The position numbers and the translations under genes are program-made. 64,000 bases of DNA from Puffinus mauretanicus (lineage: Eukaryota; Chordata; Aves; Procellariiformes; Procellariidae). The DNA is taken from contig JAJKFH010003762.1 in NCBI GenBank assembly GCA_023333565.1, positions 2,418,001 to 2,482,000 on the forward strand, written 5' to 3'. The notes beneath the pieces were generated by a model. That model was not told where the DNA came from and ran no database searches. It was given only the letters and a program-made list of their open reading frames with translations. Of this stretch, positions 36,397-49,950 are shown piece after piece. Each line of letters starts with the position of its first letter. Position 1 is the stretch's first letter.

Positions 36397-39300
36397 TTTT
36401 GTTTTTCACTAATCTGAGTACCAGGCTCAGCAGACCATCAGTAATCACCTCAAACTACGTTCCTGGGCTAGACACAGAGGTGACAGATGCAATCCTCCTG
36501 CCACCTTCATAAAACCAGGGACATAGCTGTCCAGCATAGTGTACCACACTTACCAGAATGGTCTTGGCTAAGGAAGGAACAAGACCAGCAGGAGATGGAC
36601 AACAGTTAATGAATACGCCGGGAGTCACTTGTGGGCTACCCACATAGGATCCTTTCGGTCAGCCTGGCACTGACAGTACTGTATTTCCCCTCAAGCGTAC
36701 ACTCAATTCTGCACACACTCACTTATACTGTTCCTCCACACATCAATTGTACTTAAAAAGACCTTTTATTTTGAAATACAATTGATAAGTGGTGAAAATT
36801 ACTCCCGGTGTACACTGATGTCAAGAAGGATCATGCAAACCTGCCAACACAACCGCAGGTCCTAGGCGTAGACTTCCATTTAACAGTTCCAGGAGCAAAC
36901 ATCAAATGGAGACTGTAGATGCTCCCTGTCTCTCCTCTTGTCGTAAGTTTCTAAGCGTCATGGAGGAGCTATCTCATTACGTATGGCCTCACCTCTGGGG
37001 CACATTCCTTTCATCAGTCCACAAGAGCTTGGGTTTGGCAGCCAACAGAGCAAAGGCTACTCGTCTGCTCTCACTTTAGTATTTTGTGTGCTGTTTGTTG
37101 CTATGTACCTGGGCACAGCAATACAAGCCTGCTCCCGCTCATCGATAATAGCTTCTGTAACTCCCAGACTCCGCACATTTAACCTTAGTCACTAGTTACA
37201 GAGACAAAACCAAGACCCTAGAATAGCAAATAATACACTTAATGTTTGTTACTGCATATCTCCTCTGAATTTCAGCAAACTTTATTCTGTAATGTGAGAA
37301 ACATACAGTAAAGAACAACATAACTTCAAATTGCAATCTACATACATCTGAAACGGTGACATACCACAGCATTAAGTTCTGCAGAGTCTGTCACTGGTTT
37401 AAATAGTACACATCAATAGATGTAGGTCTCACTGCCAGTGGACGGTTAAGACTGCTTTAAATCCAACACATAGCATTAATTTTACTGGAATCCAGTGATG
37501 ATAATGTGACTCTATGTTATCTTCCATAATTTAAAAAAAAAATAAAATAAAGTCTTATGAGATTAGGAATAGGGAAATGATAAATGACTAAATTAACTTT
37601 TAAAGTATTGTTACCTCTGACATTCAGGGATCCATCTTTGAATACTATTGTCCATCCTATGATCTAAGGCTAGCAGAGTAATGGCAAGCACGCTATGCTT
37701 CCTTGCACGGCACTGCAGCTACAAACTGAAGTACTAAAACAGTGACCCACAACCAGCCTTAATCCCATGGAAAGCAGCATGGTCTGAACAGGGAGGAAAA
37801 AAAAGAAAATATACTGTGGCACTGAAGAAGGGATGGCTCAGTGAATAGATATGTAGAAATTGATGGGTGATTTAAGATTTGTACTTGATGACAGGAAGTT
37901 TAAGTTTCACGTCGTAGACACGGGTCTCTCCTATACCAGAAATAAGACAATGAAGAGAATACTAGCAACAATTTCACATGGACTTAAAGGGTAAGAAGTA
38001 CCTTGTAAGAAGGAAAACAATAAGAGGAATTATATTATAAAAGTACAAGAAGAGGAGAGAGCAGATGAGACAGAGGAAAAGGCAGAAGGCTATGCAAATC
38101 ACCCTGAGCTTGGGGTTTGGACCAGAAGCACAAATGAATAGCTCTCAAACTGAAGATGTTCTTCAAGCATGGAAAAGCAGAAATCTGTTTAGCAATCTTC
38201 TGTAGGCAAGAACATTACTATAACAGTGAAGTGACTGTCTTGTTAAGGCTGTTGTTAGCACTTTTTTGTATGTGAAATCAAATACTCCTTCTGAATTTTC
38301 TCTGGATAAGCATTTAGAATCATAGAAATTGTCTTTTATTGGAGACCCTCACCTTTTGCAAGACTTGCTGCATCATTCCTGTACGCATTTCTAGCTTGTT
38401 TTTGAACAATTGCAGATTTGGAGCCTCATTTCTTACACTTGCGAGTTTCCTGCTCAGCCCATAGTTCATAATACTAATGGGATTTTTTCCCCCTAATTAC
38501 ATTGCCTGAAGTTTTCTTTTCCTTTAGGTCATATATTTATCGTTTCCTGTCCAAAATGAATTATAATTCATCACAGCTACTGGCATTTTTGTTCAGCAGT
38601 TGGCTTGGGCTTATTTTTTTTTCTTGGACAAGCTGCAGGAACAGTTGTCTTTGAATCATATTTATTAAAATTGTATAATGGAAGTAATTTGCATTCCTGT
38701 TATGTCTACCATTGGCCTGATACAGCAATGGACCCTCTAGGAACTGGTGAATTCTTTAAACTCTCCCTGAGGTAATGTGGATTTGCAGAGATGCTGTGCC
38801 TCACACAAAAGAAGTCAAGGATCTGGCAAAACCAATAATTTTCTCTCAACCAACAAGCCATAAGAAAACATAGTTCTATAACCTGCTTAATTCATTCAAA
38901 CTAATGCAAAGGGGAATGCTGTAGGCTGTCATTTATAATTTGGTTTCTTTTCCAGAAGACGCAAAAATGTCAACCAAACAGAAGTAGATGTGCCATAGAG
39001 ATGCTGACTGTATTTGCTGTTTATCATGGTGTGGGTTAACAGAGCTAAAATGCCTAACAATAAAAAAATTTCCAATGCCACACTTATAGGACAATAATCC
39101 AATTAGATTGCTTAGACCTAATAAGGATAGGCTCCAACATTGCAAATGGAGGGCAAAGTTCAGAATATACTTGTACTCAGTTTAGGACAATGTACTCTAA
39201 GACATAATATACCTTCACTGCTCCCTTACCACCTATACTGGCAAATTTCTTGCAGTACCTGAAGCACAGTGTTGGTCCAAAGCAGTTGCTCACAGCTCTG

Positions 39301-40349
39301 CTATGTTTAGAGGAGAGGGTGCTAGTTTAAATTTAAATACTTGGGTCAAATGTTCATGCTAATTGAGTTTTAAATTGCCAAAATAGGCATGCTAAGATGG
39401 TTGAGAGTTTTCAGAAGTGCTGTACCTTCCACCTGAGCCGCTCCAGCCACTCTGCATAAGCCCACGTGAGAAGAGAATCTGGCCGGCAGAGTCTCACCTT
39501 GAAGAGCTGGGGGTCAGCAGCACCATGTACAAAACGTACACTACTGATGCCCCATTCCTGCCCAACAGTCTCTGACTGCAGTCTCAGTGCCTGCAACATC
39601 AGCAGATACGTTCTGTGTGTCTTAGAAAAAGAGCTATGTGCTAAAACCTTGTACGTCCTCTTTCTTTCCTGTTTATATCATCCACTTATTTCTTTCCTTT
39701 CATAAATCCATTATTTTTCCCTCCGATTTTCAAACTCTATGCATTCAAATGTGTTCTAGCCATTTACTTGTTATTCTGGACAACAAGGTAAAAATGAATG
39801 AAAGCTTAACAACTGGAATCTATTCAGCTGGCCAAGGTGCAAGAGAATTAAAAACCTAGAAAACAGACATTACAATCAATCGTTCTGTCCTTCTTTCAAA
39901 CCTTAACATGGAATTTGGTCATCCATAGCATAAAAATAGAAAGCTCACATTTTCCATAAAGATGTTTTTGTAAAGACATATGTATACAAACAAATTTTTC
40001 ATTTCTTAATGTCCTTTCCCAAGACATATTTATTCTGAGTAAGATCTTACAGGGGTAAAACTTTCCTAAAATTATTCATTGGACCATCACTTGGGTTTCA
40101 GAGGAAAGGTAATATGGCAGCATTTATAGTAGCAAGAGCTAAATCATTGAAACTGTAGTAGAGAAAAAGTTTGAATTTTGTACAGGAGGAAAACTTTGTA
40201 ATGAATAAACAATAAAAATTCTTGAGTGGGATAAAATAGCCTTACTGAAGGAAATACCAGATCTGTTACCGATAAAGTATAGTGTATTCAAAATGCACAG
40301 CTGTTGTTGGAAATTCATAGTATGTTGAAAGTTAATGATCAAAAGCTGA

Positions 40350-40512
40350 ATAATTTATGTATTAATAAGGAATAATTAATATTAAATGGCAATTAATCGA
40401 AGTATATAAAATAAATTATAAATATATGGTAAATTAATTAAATCAAATAATTACATAATTAAATAATAAATGAGAAATTAAACAATTATAAATTAATCAA
40501 TTTATTAATAAG
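40350..40512. repeat. Extremely AT-rich low-complexity stretch
   Basis: About 160 bp made almost entirely of A and T, with recurrent TTAATTAA, AATTAAAT and TAAATTAAT words. It could melt easily or act as a matrix-attachment-type sequence, but that is inference from composition only. Confidence 0.85.
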
Positions 40513-41968
40513 TGGTTTAAAACAACAAGCACCTAGGTAATGAAATTCAGTAAGTTTTGACTTTAAGAAGCATTAAAAACTGCATTTGACTTTCATTCCC
40601 ATTTCTTTACAGATACAGTGAAATTCTAGGTGCAACTGATGGATTCTTTAAACTTCTTTATGTTAGGAGTGGCCTCTAAAGCAAGCTGCAGTATGGTGTT
40701 AAGATTAATTTTGTATGACTTTTTGTGATTTACAGTAAGCCAACAATACCAAAGTTATCAAGATTAATGCAGGGACCTAACAGCTATTTGTCCAAGCCCT
40801 TTTGTGACATCTAAAACAGCTTAATAAGCTGGATTTTTAAAAAGGAAATGAGTTGTTGCAACAGGGAAAAAATAATCCATTAGCATCTTTGTTCAATTTC
40901 TGCCTCAAATTTGACATTTAATTGCCTGCTAACTCCAAAGGGAAATCTTAATTCTAAAGAATAATGTGCATTACATCATTCATATTTACACATGTGTTTA
41001 TTCTAAGAATACTCATTCAAGATGAGCTATTTCTTTCTTTCTTCTGTTCTTCAGGGACATGCATTCTGAATAATACTGAATTTACCTATTGATGAAAAAC
41101 TGGCAGAAGCCTTTTACGTTGCTGCTATGAATGTCCTTTTATGTCCAGAGTGAGGACAAAAAGGGAGGCAAGTTGCATCACATTTGCCACAGAGTGAGCG
41201 AGAACAGGGCAGAAAATTTGACAAGCTACCTCAGTTTAGGAGCTCTATGATAACTACCTGTATTGTGCCTTCCTTGTTGCAAATCTGAGGTGATTTGAGG
41301 TTACTTACCTGGAACTGATTAAATGTCTTATTACTATTTTAAATAATTTTTCATCCTTCACACTAATGCTTCTGCTCCTCTCAAAAAAGGATAAAATGTT
41401 ATTTTAATAAGTCATCTGCTGTGGTTATACAGTGCATACAAGGAACTGTTTTGATTTATTTTAGTGAGGTGTCTGGGGACACAACTCTTTGGTAATTATA
41501 AAAAACAAAACAGAAAATGTTTGTGTTATTTAAAGAGAAAAATGTTGAATACCAGTCTCAAATAAAATCAGTATGTCATAAGCTTCCATCTTGTCATTTG
41601 TCTGGTTGATGTTTTAAAATACGCACTTTAAGTTCAGAGAGGTCATCTGAAGAACTAAAGGATACACTGTCATTCCATCAGACTGAAAGGACTTAACAAA
41701 ACATTTATGCACTCTGAACCCCTAATCTAATACACACAGCATTGTATTAGATCCAGAATCCTCTTGGTTTGAGGCAAATACCATACATGTGCATTCATAT
41801 TATTAAATCAATTAGGTCCTGCAGAACCAAAAGTTACTTGCTATGTTGTGCAGTTTGTTTTATCCCCTATTGCTGCTATTGAATTACTTCACTAAGACAA
41901 ATCAACAAGTTTTAGCACAGAAAGGATCACTGGACAAACAAACAGTCTCCAATAAGCAGCTTTCACTT

Positions 41969-42030
41969 AAAAAAAAAAAAAAAAAAAAGGCAAAAACCCC
42001 AACCAAAACAAACAAACAAAAAAACCCCAG
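41969..42030. repeat. Poly-A (20 A) followed by A/C-rich simple repeat
   Basis: A run of 20 A is followed by (CAAAA)/(CAAA)-type sequence: CAAAAACCCC, AACCAAAACAAACAAAC, then AAAAAAACCCC. The structure resembles a decayed poly-A tail of a plus-strand retrocopy, but the sequence upstream (CTGGACAAACAAACAG...) matches nothing I know. Confidence 0.85.
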
Positions 42031-44140
42031 AAACATTCACATTTAGACTGCTAGCTGCTGAAAAGAAACCTGCCCACTTCAGCAAGTGTAGTGACTCAAA
42101 ACAATAGTGACACTGAACTGGAACAGAGTACAACTATATTACAGCAATTTTCTCAAATTCTGGTGGCAAAGATAAAAAAAAATTCTCTTCTATGAGAAAC
42201 ATCCAGAACTAGAAGAAAATAGTCTTGGGCCACTAGAAGTGATGGCAGAAGACACTTTCGCTATTAGTTTGTGTATGAAAACGTTAGGTTGAGATTCAAG
42301 GCACGTTTTAGAAGCTTCACTTTTCTCCCTTTCCAGCACAGAAAAGATAAGTATGACCATCAGATAAGATATACTATATACTGGAAAACAACCAGAAATA
42401 TAAGGGGGTGTTTGGTAAAAACACAATTTTGCATAAATAATTAATTTTTACTTGCTAAAATCATAATTCTAAACTTTCATAAAATAAACCATAAAGTAGG
42501 GCTTTGTTTTTTAGAAAAGAATCAAAAGGATACTGTGAAAGGAAGTTCTTTCATTTCAGTACTCATTTTCAATTATTGCTAACAGTTTGGAAAAAAATCC
42601 TTTATAATTAAACTATAGCTTTTAAAGAAATTGGATGTCTTCATAAGAACAGAAACTCTTTTTGATTGACTTGTAACATTCATAAACAGCTCTTTGATTT
42701 TTTTAAGTCTGCTGATCACCATTACTCAATTGCAGAAAATAGTCATAGCCTGCTTAATTCACAGGATATTGACTAATCATTAATATCTCCACATTGTTTT
42801 CGCAGCTAATCACAACAAGATGTCAAAATGATGTTTAAATCAAGGCAGCAAATAAGTCCAGTCAACCCTAGCCAAGAGAAAAGTTATTTTAAAATATTTT
42901 GGTGATCTGAAAAGCAAGCTTCATGTTTTTGTAATTTTTAGATGTTTGAGGCAATTTGTTCTCCTCAAAGTTACCAGAAAAATATTTTCATGCTGATAGC
43001 CAACATTACCAACTATTTTATAACAAACATACAGAAGACAGAGGGGTCTAACAGAGGTTGTAGAGGTGAGCCTAATTCTAGTATTTCATAATTTATGAGT
43101 GGTTTGAAAGCAAAGAATTTAAAATTTGTTTTTTACTGTGCTGCTTGTACGTTTAAATTTTGTATGTATATATAAAGTTGCTAAAGCTTCCTGCATCGCC
43201 AAAACCTAGTTTCTCCTTAGTAACGATGTCAATGTAGTCTAAGCTTGTAAACACAGCAAATAAACTCAGAAGGGAATGCAGACAGATTTCCCATTACAGA
43301 TCACAAGAGTCCCAAAGTATTGCAAAAAGCCAAAGTAAACAAATGGACACAATGAAAAAAATAGATTAATTCTAACCACTTATTTCCAGATCTCAGCTTA
43401 ATAAACATGTTTCATGATGGATACAGAAAGGTGGTATACTATCATATGCAACAGAACAAAAAACAGTATTTGAGACAGTCCGTATGTATTTCCTGCCTTG
43501 TACTCATTTGTTTTTTGCACTGCTAAGTGCAGAATTCCATTTAACAGTACAAAGAAAATATTCTCACGTCCTACAATATTTCATCAAAATCTCATTTTCT
43601 TCCCCTCTCCCCCCTCCCCCATTTGTATCCAGCCATCTCACTCCACATAGCAACTGATTTCAAATTGTCTCAGAAGAAAGTAATCTGGTTCTGTACTAAA
43701 TTATGGCGCTCACTCAGTTGTTTTCTGTCTGGACTAAATTAGGGAGTGCATGTTATTAGTGCTCACAAAAACCCTCTGTTATCCCTCCTTGAACTCCTAT
43801 TCTCTTACACTATATCCATGATTGTACTACTTTGTCCTCCTCCAGGGTAAATGGTACTATGATAAAACCAATCTCATCTTCTTTCTCTGATGAAGAAAAA
43901 TCATGACATACATCATTCATGGATGAGAAACTCCTTCAGTGGACTGACCTGCCTCCATCTGCTTGAAATTAGAGAGCAGTCTATGTCATATCCTATGTGT
44001 TCAAAATGATCCCACTTCCACCTCAGTGGCCAAGGTGTCAAAATGAGCAGTCCGAATATTTGGCCTTCAGTTACCTTCAGAGACATTTTCCCCATTTGAG
44101 AGACAGGATACGTGCAAATGTGTGCTTGTGTACAATATAT

Positions 44141-44190
44141 GCACACACACACGTGCAAGCACAAGAACAAGCACTTACGCACACACACCG
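44141..44190. repeat. Short CA-rich stretch
   Basis: Two short (CA)n runs of 5-6 and 4-5 units separated by CA-containing sequence. It is a small, interrupted microsatellite. Confidence 0.75.
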
Positions 44191-47100
44191 AGTATAGGGC
44201 TGTGCTGTTCCACAGCCAAACGCTATCCTGTATTTTCCAGTCAATGGCTATTCTCAGGAATTCTTTAAAAAAGGTTGCCATACAGAAATGCCATAAAAAT
44301 GTATTTAGTCTCTGAATGGAGGTAGGGATTTCCAGTCAGTCCAGAAGATGGGAGAACTCTATTACATACAGGTGAAACTGCTCTACACAAAGAGTCAGGT
44401 ATGTGCAGGCTCATTGTTAAATATTCTCTTATAAATACTGTTTTCTAAACAAAAATTCATACAGTTTCAAACCATGGCATTATAGACAAAAGTAATATTG
44501 TCCTTAAAAAGAGCTAATAAGTAATCTTTTTTCATGGTCCTTTTTTACCCCAGCAGTTTGTGAAAATAAAATATGAGTGATTCAAGCCCTAACACTTACA
44601 GGCACCAATGGCTTAATTATTTAACAGTTCCTGGACTGCTGATATTTCCAGCCTGTGGTCTTAGTTACAAGCTCAGACCTAGGGAATTGTGTTACTGAAA
44701 ACAGATTATTAAATAATGAAATACAGGCTTTGAAAAGCCTCTGAGATGTTTACCTTTAGGAATAAGACCAGCATTAAGAGATTTCTAATAAAATATTGAA
44801 TGAATTAAGGGACTTCCTTTTTCTGTACGCAGAGGTTACATTTAAATCCCCTCACTGCATAGCAGCCTTAGGCAACACAACCTGACTTGACATTCTGTTG
44901 CCTTGAAAAGGATGAAGTCAGGTTTTTCTACATGAAAGGCAGGCAGGACTCTTCCTTCTACTCTTTACTTGTTCTCTAGGCTCCCTAGTTGAGTAGGGCT
45001 GTAGTGATTGAACTAAAAACCCTAGAAAGACTTTGCCTGACTTTCATTGGATTTTAAGTGTATGTGTGCTTATTTTCTGGCATTAAAGCTATAGCAAAGC
45101 TAGCTTTTGTTTGTGAAGCTCATCACCGAAGCAGCCTTAAGCCATGTCAAGCCACACAAGTCTTTATAAGAGCAAGAGGTCCTGGCCATCAGTGAGCACA
45201 AAAAGAGACTAAAGGCCTGCAACGTCATTTGCTAAGTCAGACAACATTGGTGAAAGTCAAGAAAAACAGGTTGCTACTCTGAGTCTCTAAAAACTCTCTA
45301 TGAGAACTAAAGAAAAAAAAACACACAACAGGAATTTTGCAAATATGTTCCTATAATTTTCTCCCTTCCAAACATTAATCTTCAAAAATCTTTTCAATGC
45401 CAAGAAACACTACAACCTAGGCTTTGTAAAACTTTGCCTGAGACCTCGCTCTGTGATCCGTTAGCAGCGCTGCAAAGCTCACCGATTCCTTCATCATAGC
45501 CACATCAAATATCAGAGTTGTAGGTATACATCTTTTAGCATCTTATCTTCAACTAACCATCCGATTCTCTCCCTGAACCACTCTCTTGTCAAATACTGGC
45601 AGCCAAGTCCTGTCACTGCACCTTTTCCTGACACACAAAGAAAGTATTTGGCTGGTATAGCTGTGTGATAAGGCATAAAAGGGTGCATGTACACTCCCAG
45701 GTGCAGGCTGTCAAACACCAACTCTGCTTTCCTGCCTCCCCCCAGACTCCCGAAGAGTGAGCTAAGTTTGGCTGGGAAGCCGGGTAACTGCCTTAGTGAT
45801 AATGACTGTGACAGCAATAGGTGATACCGCTGGAATCTTCTGTGTTACTGACACAAAATACCGAGACTTTGTCTCGTGATAATGCCAACTGTTGTGGTAT
45901 TTGCAAAAACAATAAGTGCAAAGGGATTTAGGTATCTGCAGATAGGTATGGGGCTTCTTTTCTCTTCACAAGTCTGCTTAAGAGAATTTGATCTCGCTAG
46001 GAAGTGCTGTGAAGGGGTCTGTGACCTCTCCAGAAGGACTTGACTGTGGAGGTTATGTGAAGCGTCACTGGGACAGAGACCCACTCCTTTTCATCTTCTC
46101 CCATACTGTCAGATCCTACACCTTAACACAGGCTCATGGTTCACTCCTTGCCTGGGACCTGCTTACCTTAGCCAAAATATTCTGGCATTTTACTTGTCAA
46201 AAAGCAGAGAGCTGATGTTTGAGTCTGAAGGAAGTAGGAGTACAGACTTCTTCCTGCCTATTCCTCTCCCAGGCTGGTGTGGAAAGGCCTGTCCTGCTTC
46301 CAGGGGAGGGTGAGAGAGACAGAGAAACAGGAAGCAGCAGAATGAAACTGGCCACCCCAGGGTATGTCATTTAGACTGTGCCCAGTCTTGTAATTCGTGC
46401 TGAAAAAAAAAAATACAAAAATACAATCATGGACATTCTGGTGCAGAAATATTCCCAAGTTCTTTGTGCTATTATTTTTTTGCCATATTGGTTTTAAGCA
46501 GGTATTTAGAGAGCCAAGGAAGTATTTATTGACCCCCAAAACTCACAAATTTTAGCAGAACAACTATTTTCCTGAAAACTCTCGGTGGAGTGTATAAATT
46601 GCTCACAATAATTTACCTTTCTCTTAAGTCATCTCACAGAGAACAGAAAGCATGGTAAAGGCGTGACTGTCCATCAAAGCCAAAAGATGGATCCAAAAGG
46701 CTGCTAAACATAATTGCATTGACAGTTTCATGTCAGTTGGCTTGCAAAGAAATAGACTCCATGCTCTCAAGCCTGACAGTAACATACTACTCAAATACAG
46801 GAAAAAGAGGAAGAGGGAGAAGTAATCTTCTCTTTCACCAAAAATGAAATAATTACAACCTTCCTCAAAACAGAGTATAAAGGACTCAAATCTAGAATGA
46901 AGTGACTTAAGTTGATCCCCAAAATGGATCAGCTCCGCCAATTTTAGTCAGACCTAGCAGTTCATCCCATCAAGGTGTCATAAAATAAAGTGTACTAGCT
47001 GAGAACAGCAAAGTTAACAAAACTAAGCCTTTACTGAATACCACCCAATTATATTAAGTTGTGAAAATACATTTTCCCAGAATTCTTTTATAGATTATTT

Positions 47101-49421
47101 TCAATATTAAGTGTAATCACAAGTAGTTGCAAACTATTTTCTCAAAATGGCTTCCCCAGAAGAAAGCATTATTTGTTCTTTCCTTGAAAGGTCTATAGCA
47201 CGTAGAGAAAAAGCTAAAAAAAAAAAAAGAGCTCCATGCATATGTTTTCCCTTAACTGTACCTCAACCTTGCCTAGCATGGAGTGGGTAATTCCCTTCAT
47301 CCTAGCTAATCCTCATCTGCAATAGGGAACATATCAAAAGGCCTGGATTCTTCACTATGATTAAAAGACAGGTAAGTAGGAAAAGCTCAAGGGAATCACT
47401 GCGTAGGAGGATACCTCTGTCTCATACTAACACAAAGGAAAGCCAAAAAGACAGTAAGAAAAAAAAAATTCAGACCCATTAGGGTCTAGATATACATTCA
47501 ACAAAACTTTGAAATCCAAGACTTGTCAGACTAGTTAACTTTCATTTTTATGGACATCTTGGTCACGTCTTTTTTTCAATCTCTAATCTTCTTTTGTTTT
47601 CCCTGTAAGAAGTCATTCCCAATACTTGTTCCTGTACAGTTGCTACTCCCATGACATGCTCCCTGTCAGAGATTGTCTCTGTACTCGTCACCTCAGCTGG
47701 GATGTAGATTGTTTGGCACGGGATGTGTGACTTACACAAGGGTCATTAATTCTTGATACATCTGCAAAGCTCTTGATCTTAGTCTTAGTTTTTTAAGCAA
47801 ACTTTTAAAAAAGGAAAGGGAAAGGCAGGTTGCAACAGTAATTTATCTTTTTGTCTGCCAGCAACAAAGGAACCAATAGGCAAAATTCTGTCCCACCTCT
47901 GCATGCCTGTGCAAGTGAGAGAGAGTGTAGAGAAACTCTCCCTAATTCTATTTCCAAGGGCTACAAAAGTTGCCATTATTATGACTGGAGAGTGTCAAGG
48001 TTATTTAGGGTCCAGTGCAATTTCTTATTCAACAGTTTCCAAAAAAAGACATTGTCCTTTCTTAATCTTAGACAACACTAAGACACTTACATACTATTTG
48101 TCTGGAAAAGCAATGACATGTCATGGATATCTCTTTCAGATTATTTGTGCAATTACTTTTTTACAGATACATCCTTTGCTGTACTGTAAATAAGTAAGCC
48201 AGTATCCGAAGACGAGAAGATTGACAAAGGCTGATTTCCCTTGCAGCTTATACAGACAGTCCTTGAAGTAAAGATTTTGCTGAAGCTCTGTTTAAATCCA
48301 ACAAAAATGCAACTGTTAACCCTTCACAGCTGTAAATGCAGGTCAAAAAGTCTTCTCATAGGCCAAATCCAATATAACTGTAATTGTGTTTTCTGAGGAT
48401 CTAGTCCAATAGCTTCCAGAAGCTCACAGGAAACATCCCAAGTATAAACACACAGCATTTACTGTCACCAGAGCAGCATACTTCCATCTAATACAGATAG
48501 ATGCAGAACATAATGTGCCACCAAAGAGCCATTAAAAAAATACTTTCACTTTCCCAGTACATCAGATCATCAGTGATGGGGGGAAATCCATGATGTATTT
48601 ATCAGAGAGAAATCCACACAGTCGAAGGATAACAGAAATCTTACCAAACATATATACAGAAAAGACTTAGGATCTTTCCATTTATATGTTGTACCTGGAA
48701 AAAAAAAGATTTGATTCAGAAAATAATACATGTTTTTCTGAAGCCCTAGTTTGTTGTTAATAAAATATTTTTTTTATTTATAAGGCCATTTCAATTGCTC
48801 ACACACAATTTTTTTCTTGGTCAGCTTTTTTCACCTAAAGGCATGATTTCCCTCTTTTCCTTTGTATATAATTATAAGGTCATAAATACCAGTATGACTT
48901 CTTGAATTAATTTAAAATACAAGAGGCACCGTTCCATACTTCACAGCATTTATCTCCAAGAATTGCATAAGCAGGAAATGACCTGCAAGTATAATAAACA
49001 GATGGCTTTATTTTTACTTTCTTTAATAATCTGCGCAGACAGTGTTCATATGTCAGAATCACAGTCACGCACAATGAACCTTTGAACAATGGTCCAGTGC
49101 ATCCAAATATGTCTGATAGTTGGGCCAAGATATTCTAGTGCTCTTCAATATTTATTTCAGGCTATGATTGACTGGTTAGTGGAGATTTTTGTCAAATATT
49201 TTCAGAGCTGAGTCCTTATTAATACGGATTAAATTGTCTAGTGTGAACAGATGGTAACAGGAGAGATGAGAAAAACAGCTCTTTTGATTTGCAGGGGACA
49301 CTCTCTTTCCTACTCTAGGGACTGTGGAGTGTGGCTCCATCTAGATTTCTAAGGAGCACTGAGCTCCAAGGAGCTTGGAAATATGCTAATTAATGTATGT
49401 GGCTGAAATACTCACCCTTTA

Positions 49422-49950
49422 CAGAATCACAGAATGGTTGAGGTTGGAAGGGACCTCTGGACGTCATCTGCTCCAACCCCCCTGCTCAAGCGGGGCCATC
49501 TAGACCCAGTTGCCCAGTACCGTGTCCAGATGGCTTTTGAGTATCTCCAAGGTGGGAGACTCCACAACCTTGCTGGGCAATAAGCACCAATGCTCAGTCG
49601 CCCTCACAGTAAAAAAGTGTTTTCTGCTGTTCAGACAGCATCTCTTGTCCTGGCACTGAGCACCACTGAAAAGAGCCTGGCTTCATCTTCTTTGCACCCT
49701 CCTTTCAGGTATTTATATACATTAATAAGATCCTCCCTGAGCCTTCTCTTTGAGCTGAAACAGTCCCAGCTCTCTCAGCCTTTCCTCATATGAAAGTCCC
49801 TCAATCACCTCAGCGGCCCTTTGCTGGACTCTCTCCAGTAGTTCCATCTCTCTCTTGTACTAAAGAACTGCATACAGCACTCCAGCTGTGGCCTTACCAG
49901 TGCTAAGTAGAGGGGAAGCATCACCACACTCCTCCTAATGTAGCCCACCA
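49422..49950 (-). mobile_element. CR1 LINE, 5'-truncated, ~0.53 kb
   Basis: It begins with the reverse of a CR1 tail, CAGAATCACAGAATGG (octamer variant ATTCTGTG). It is followed by TTGGAAGGGACCTCTGG and TCATCTGCTCCAACCCCCC, then the reverse of the ORF2 C-terminus: the GCTCTCTCAGCCTTTCCTCAT and GGACTCTCTCCAGTAGTTCC landmarks. Similarity ends near CTCCTAATGTAGCCCACC, where the element was truncated on insertion. The subfamily differs from the copy at 13.66 kb, which has AATCATAGAAT and a different adjoining segment. ORF2 is broken by stops. No protein function remains. Confidence 0.95.

Larger units (their letters stand above)
32839..49421. other. Long non-coding stretch, no gene seen
   Basis: Sixteen and a half kilobases with only chance-length frames (the longest is 122 codons, minus strand, 43913-44281). 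I see no CR1 copy, RNA gene or CpG island. Supported structures are the AT-only stretch near 40.4 kb, the A-rich tract near 42.0 kb, a short CA-rich stretch near 44.15 kb and an A13 run at 47216-47228. Two patches are discussed as hypotheses: a retroviral-pol-like patch near 36.8-37.1 kb and an exon-like island at 39.41-39.60 kb. Confidence 0.5.

Noticed and set aside
38313..38330. TTTAGAATCATAGAAATTG resembling a CR1 tail
   Set aside because: The adjoining sequence lacks the GGAAGGGACC and CCAACCCC segments, so the match is limited to a dozen AT-rich bases.
41840..42046. Possible processed pseudogene ending in the poly-A tract at 41969
   Set aside because: The upstream sequence matches no known transcript, no target-site duplication was found by eye, and the 67-codon frame is driven by the A-rich repeat.
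43913..44281. 122-codon minus-strand frame rich in Cys and Val
   Set aside because: The Cys/Val/His stretch comes from reading through the CA/TG microsatellite near 44.15 kb.
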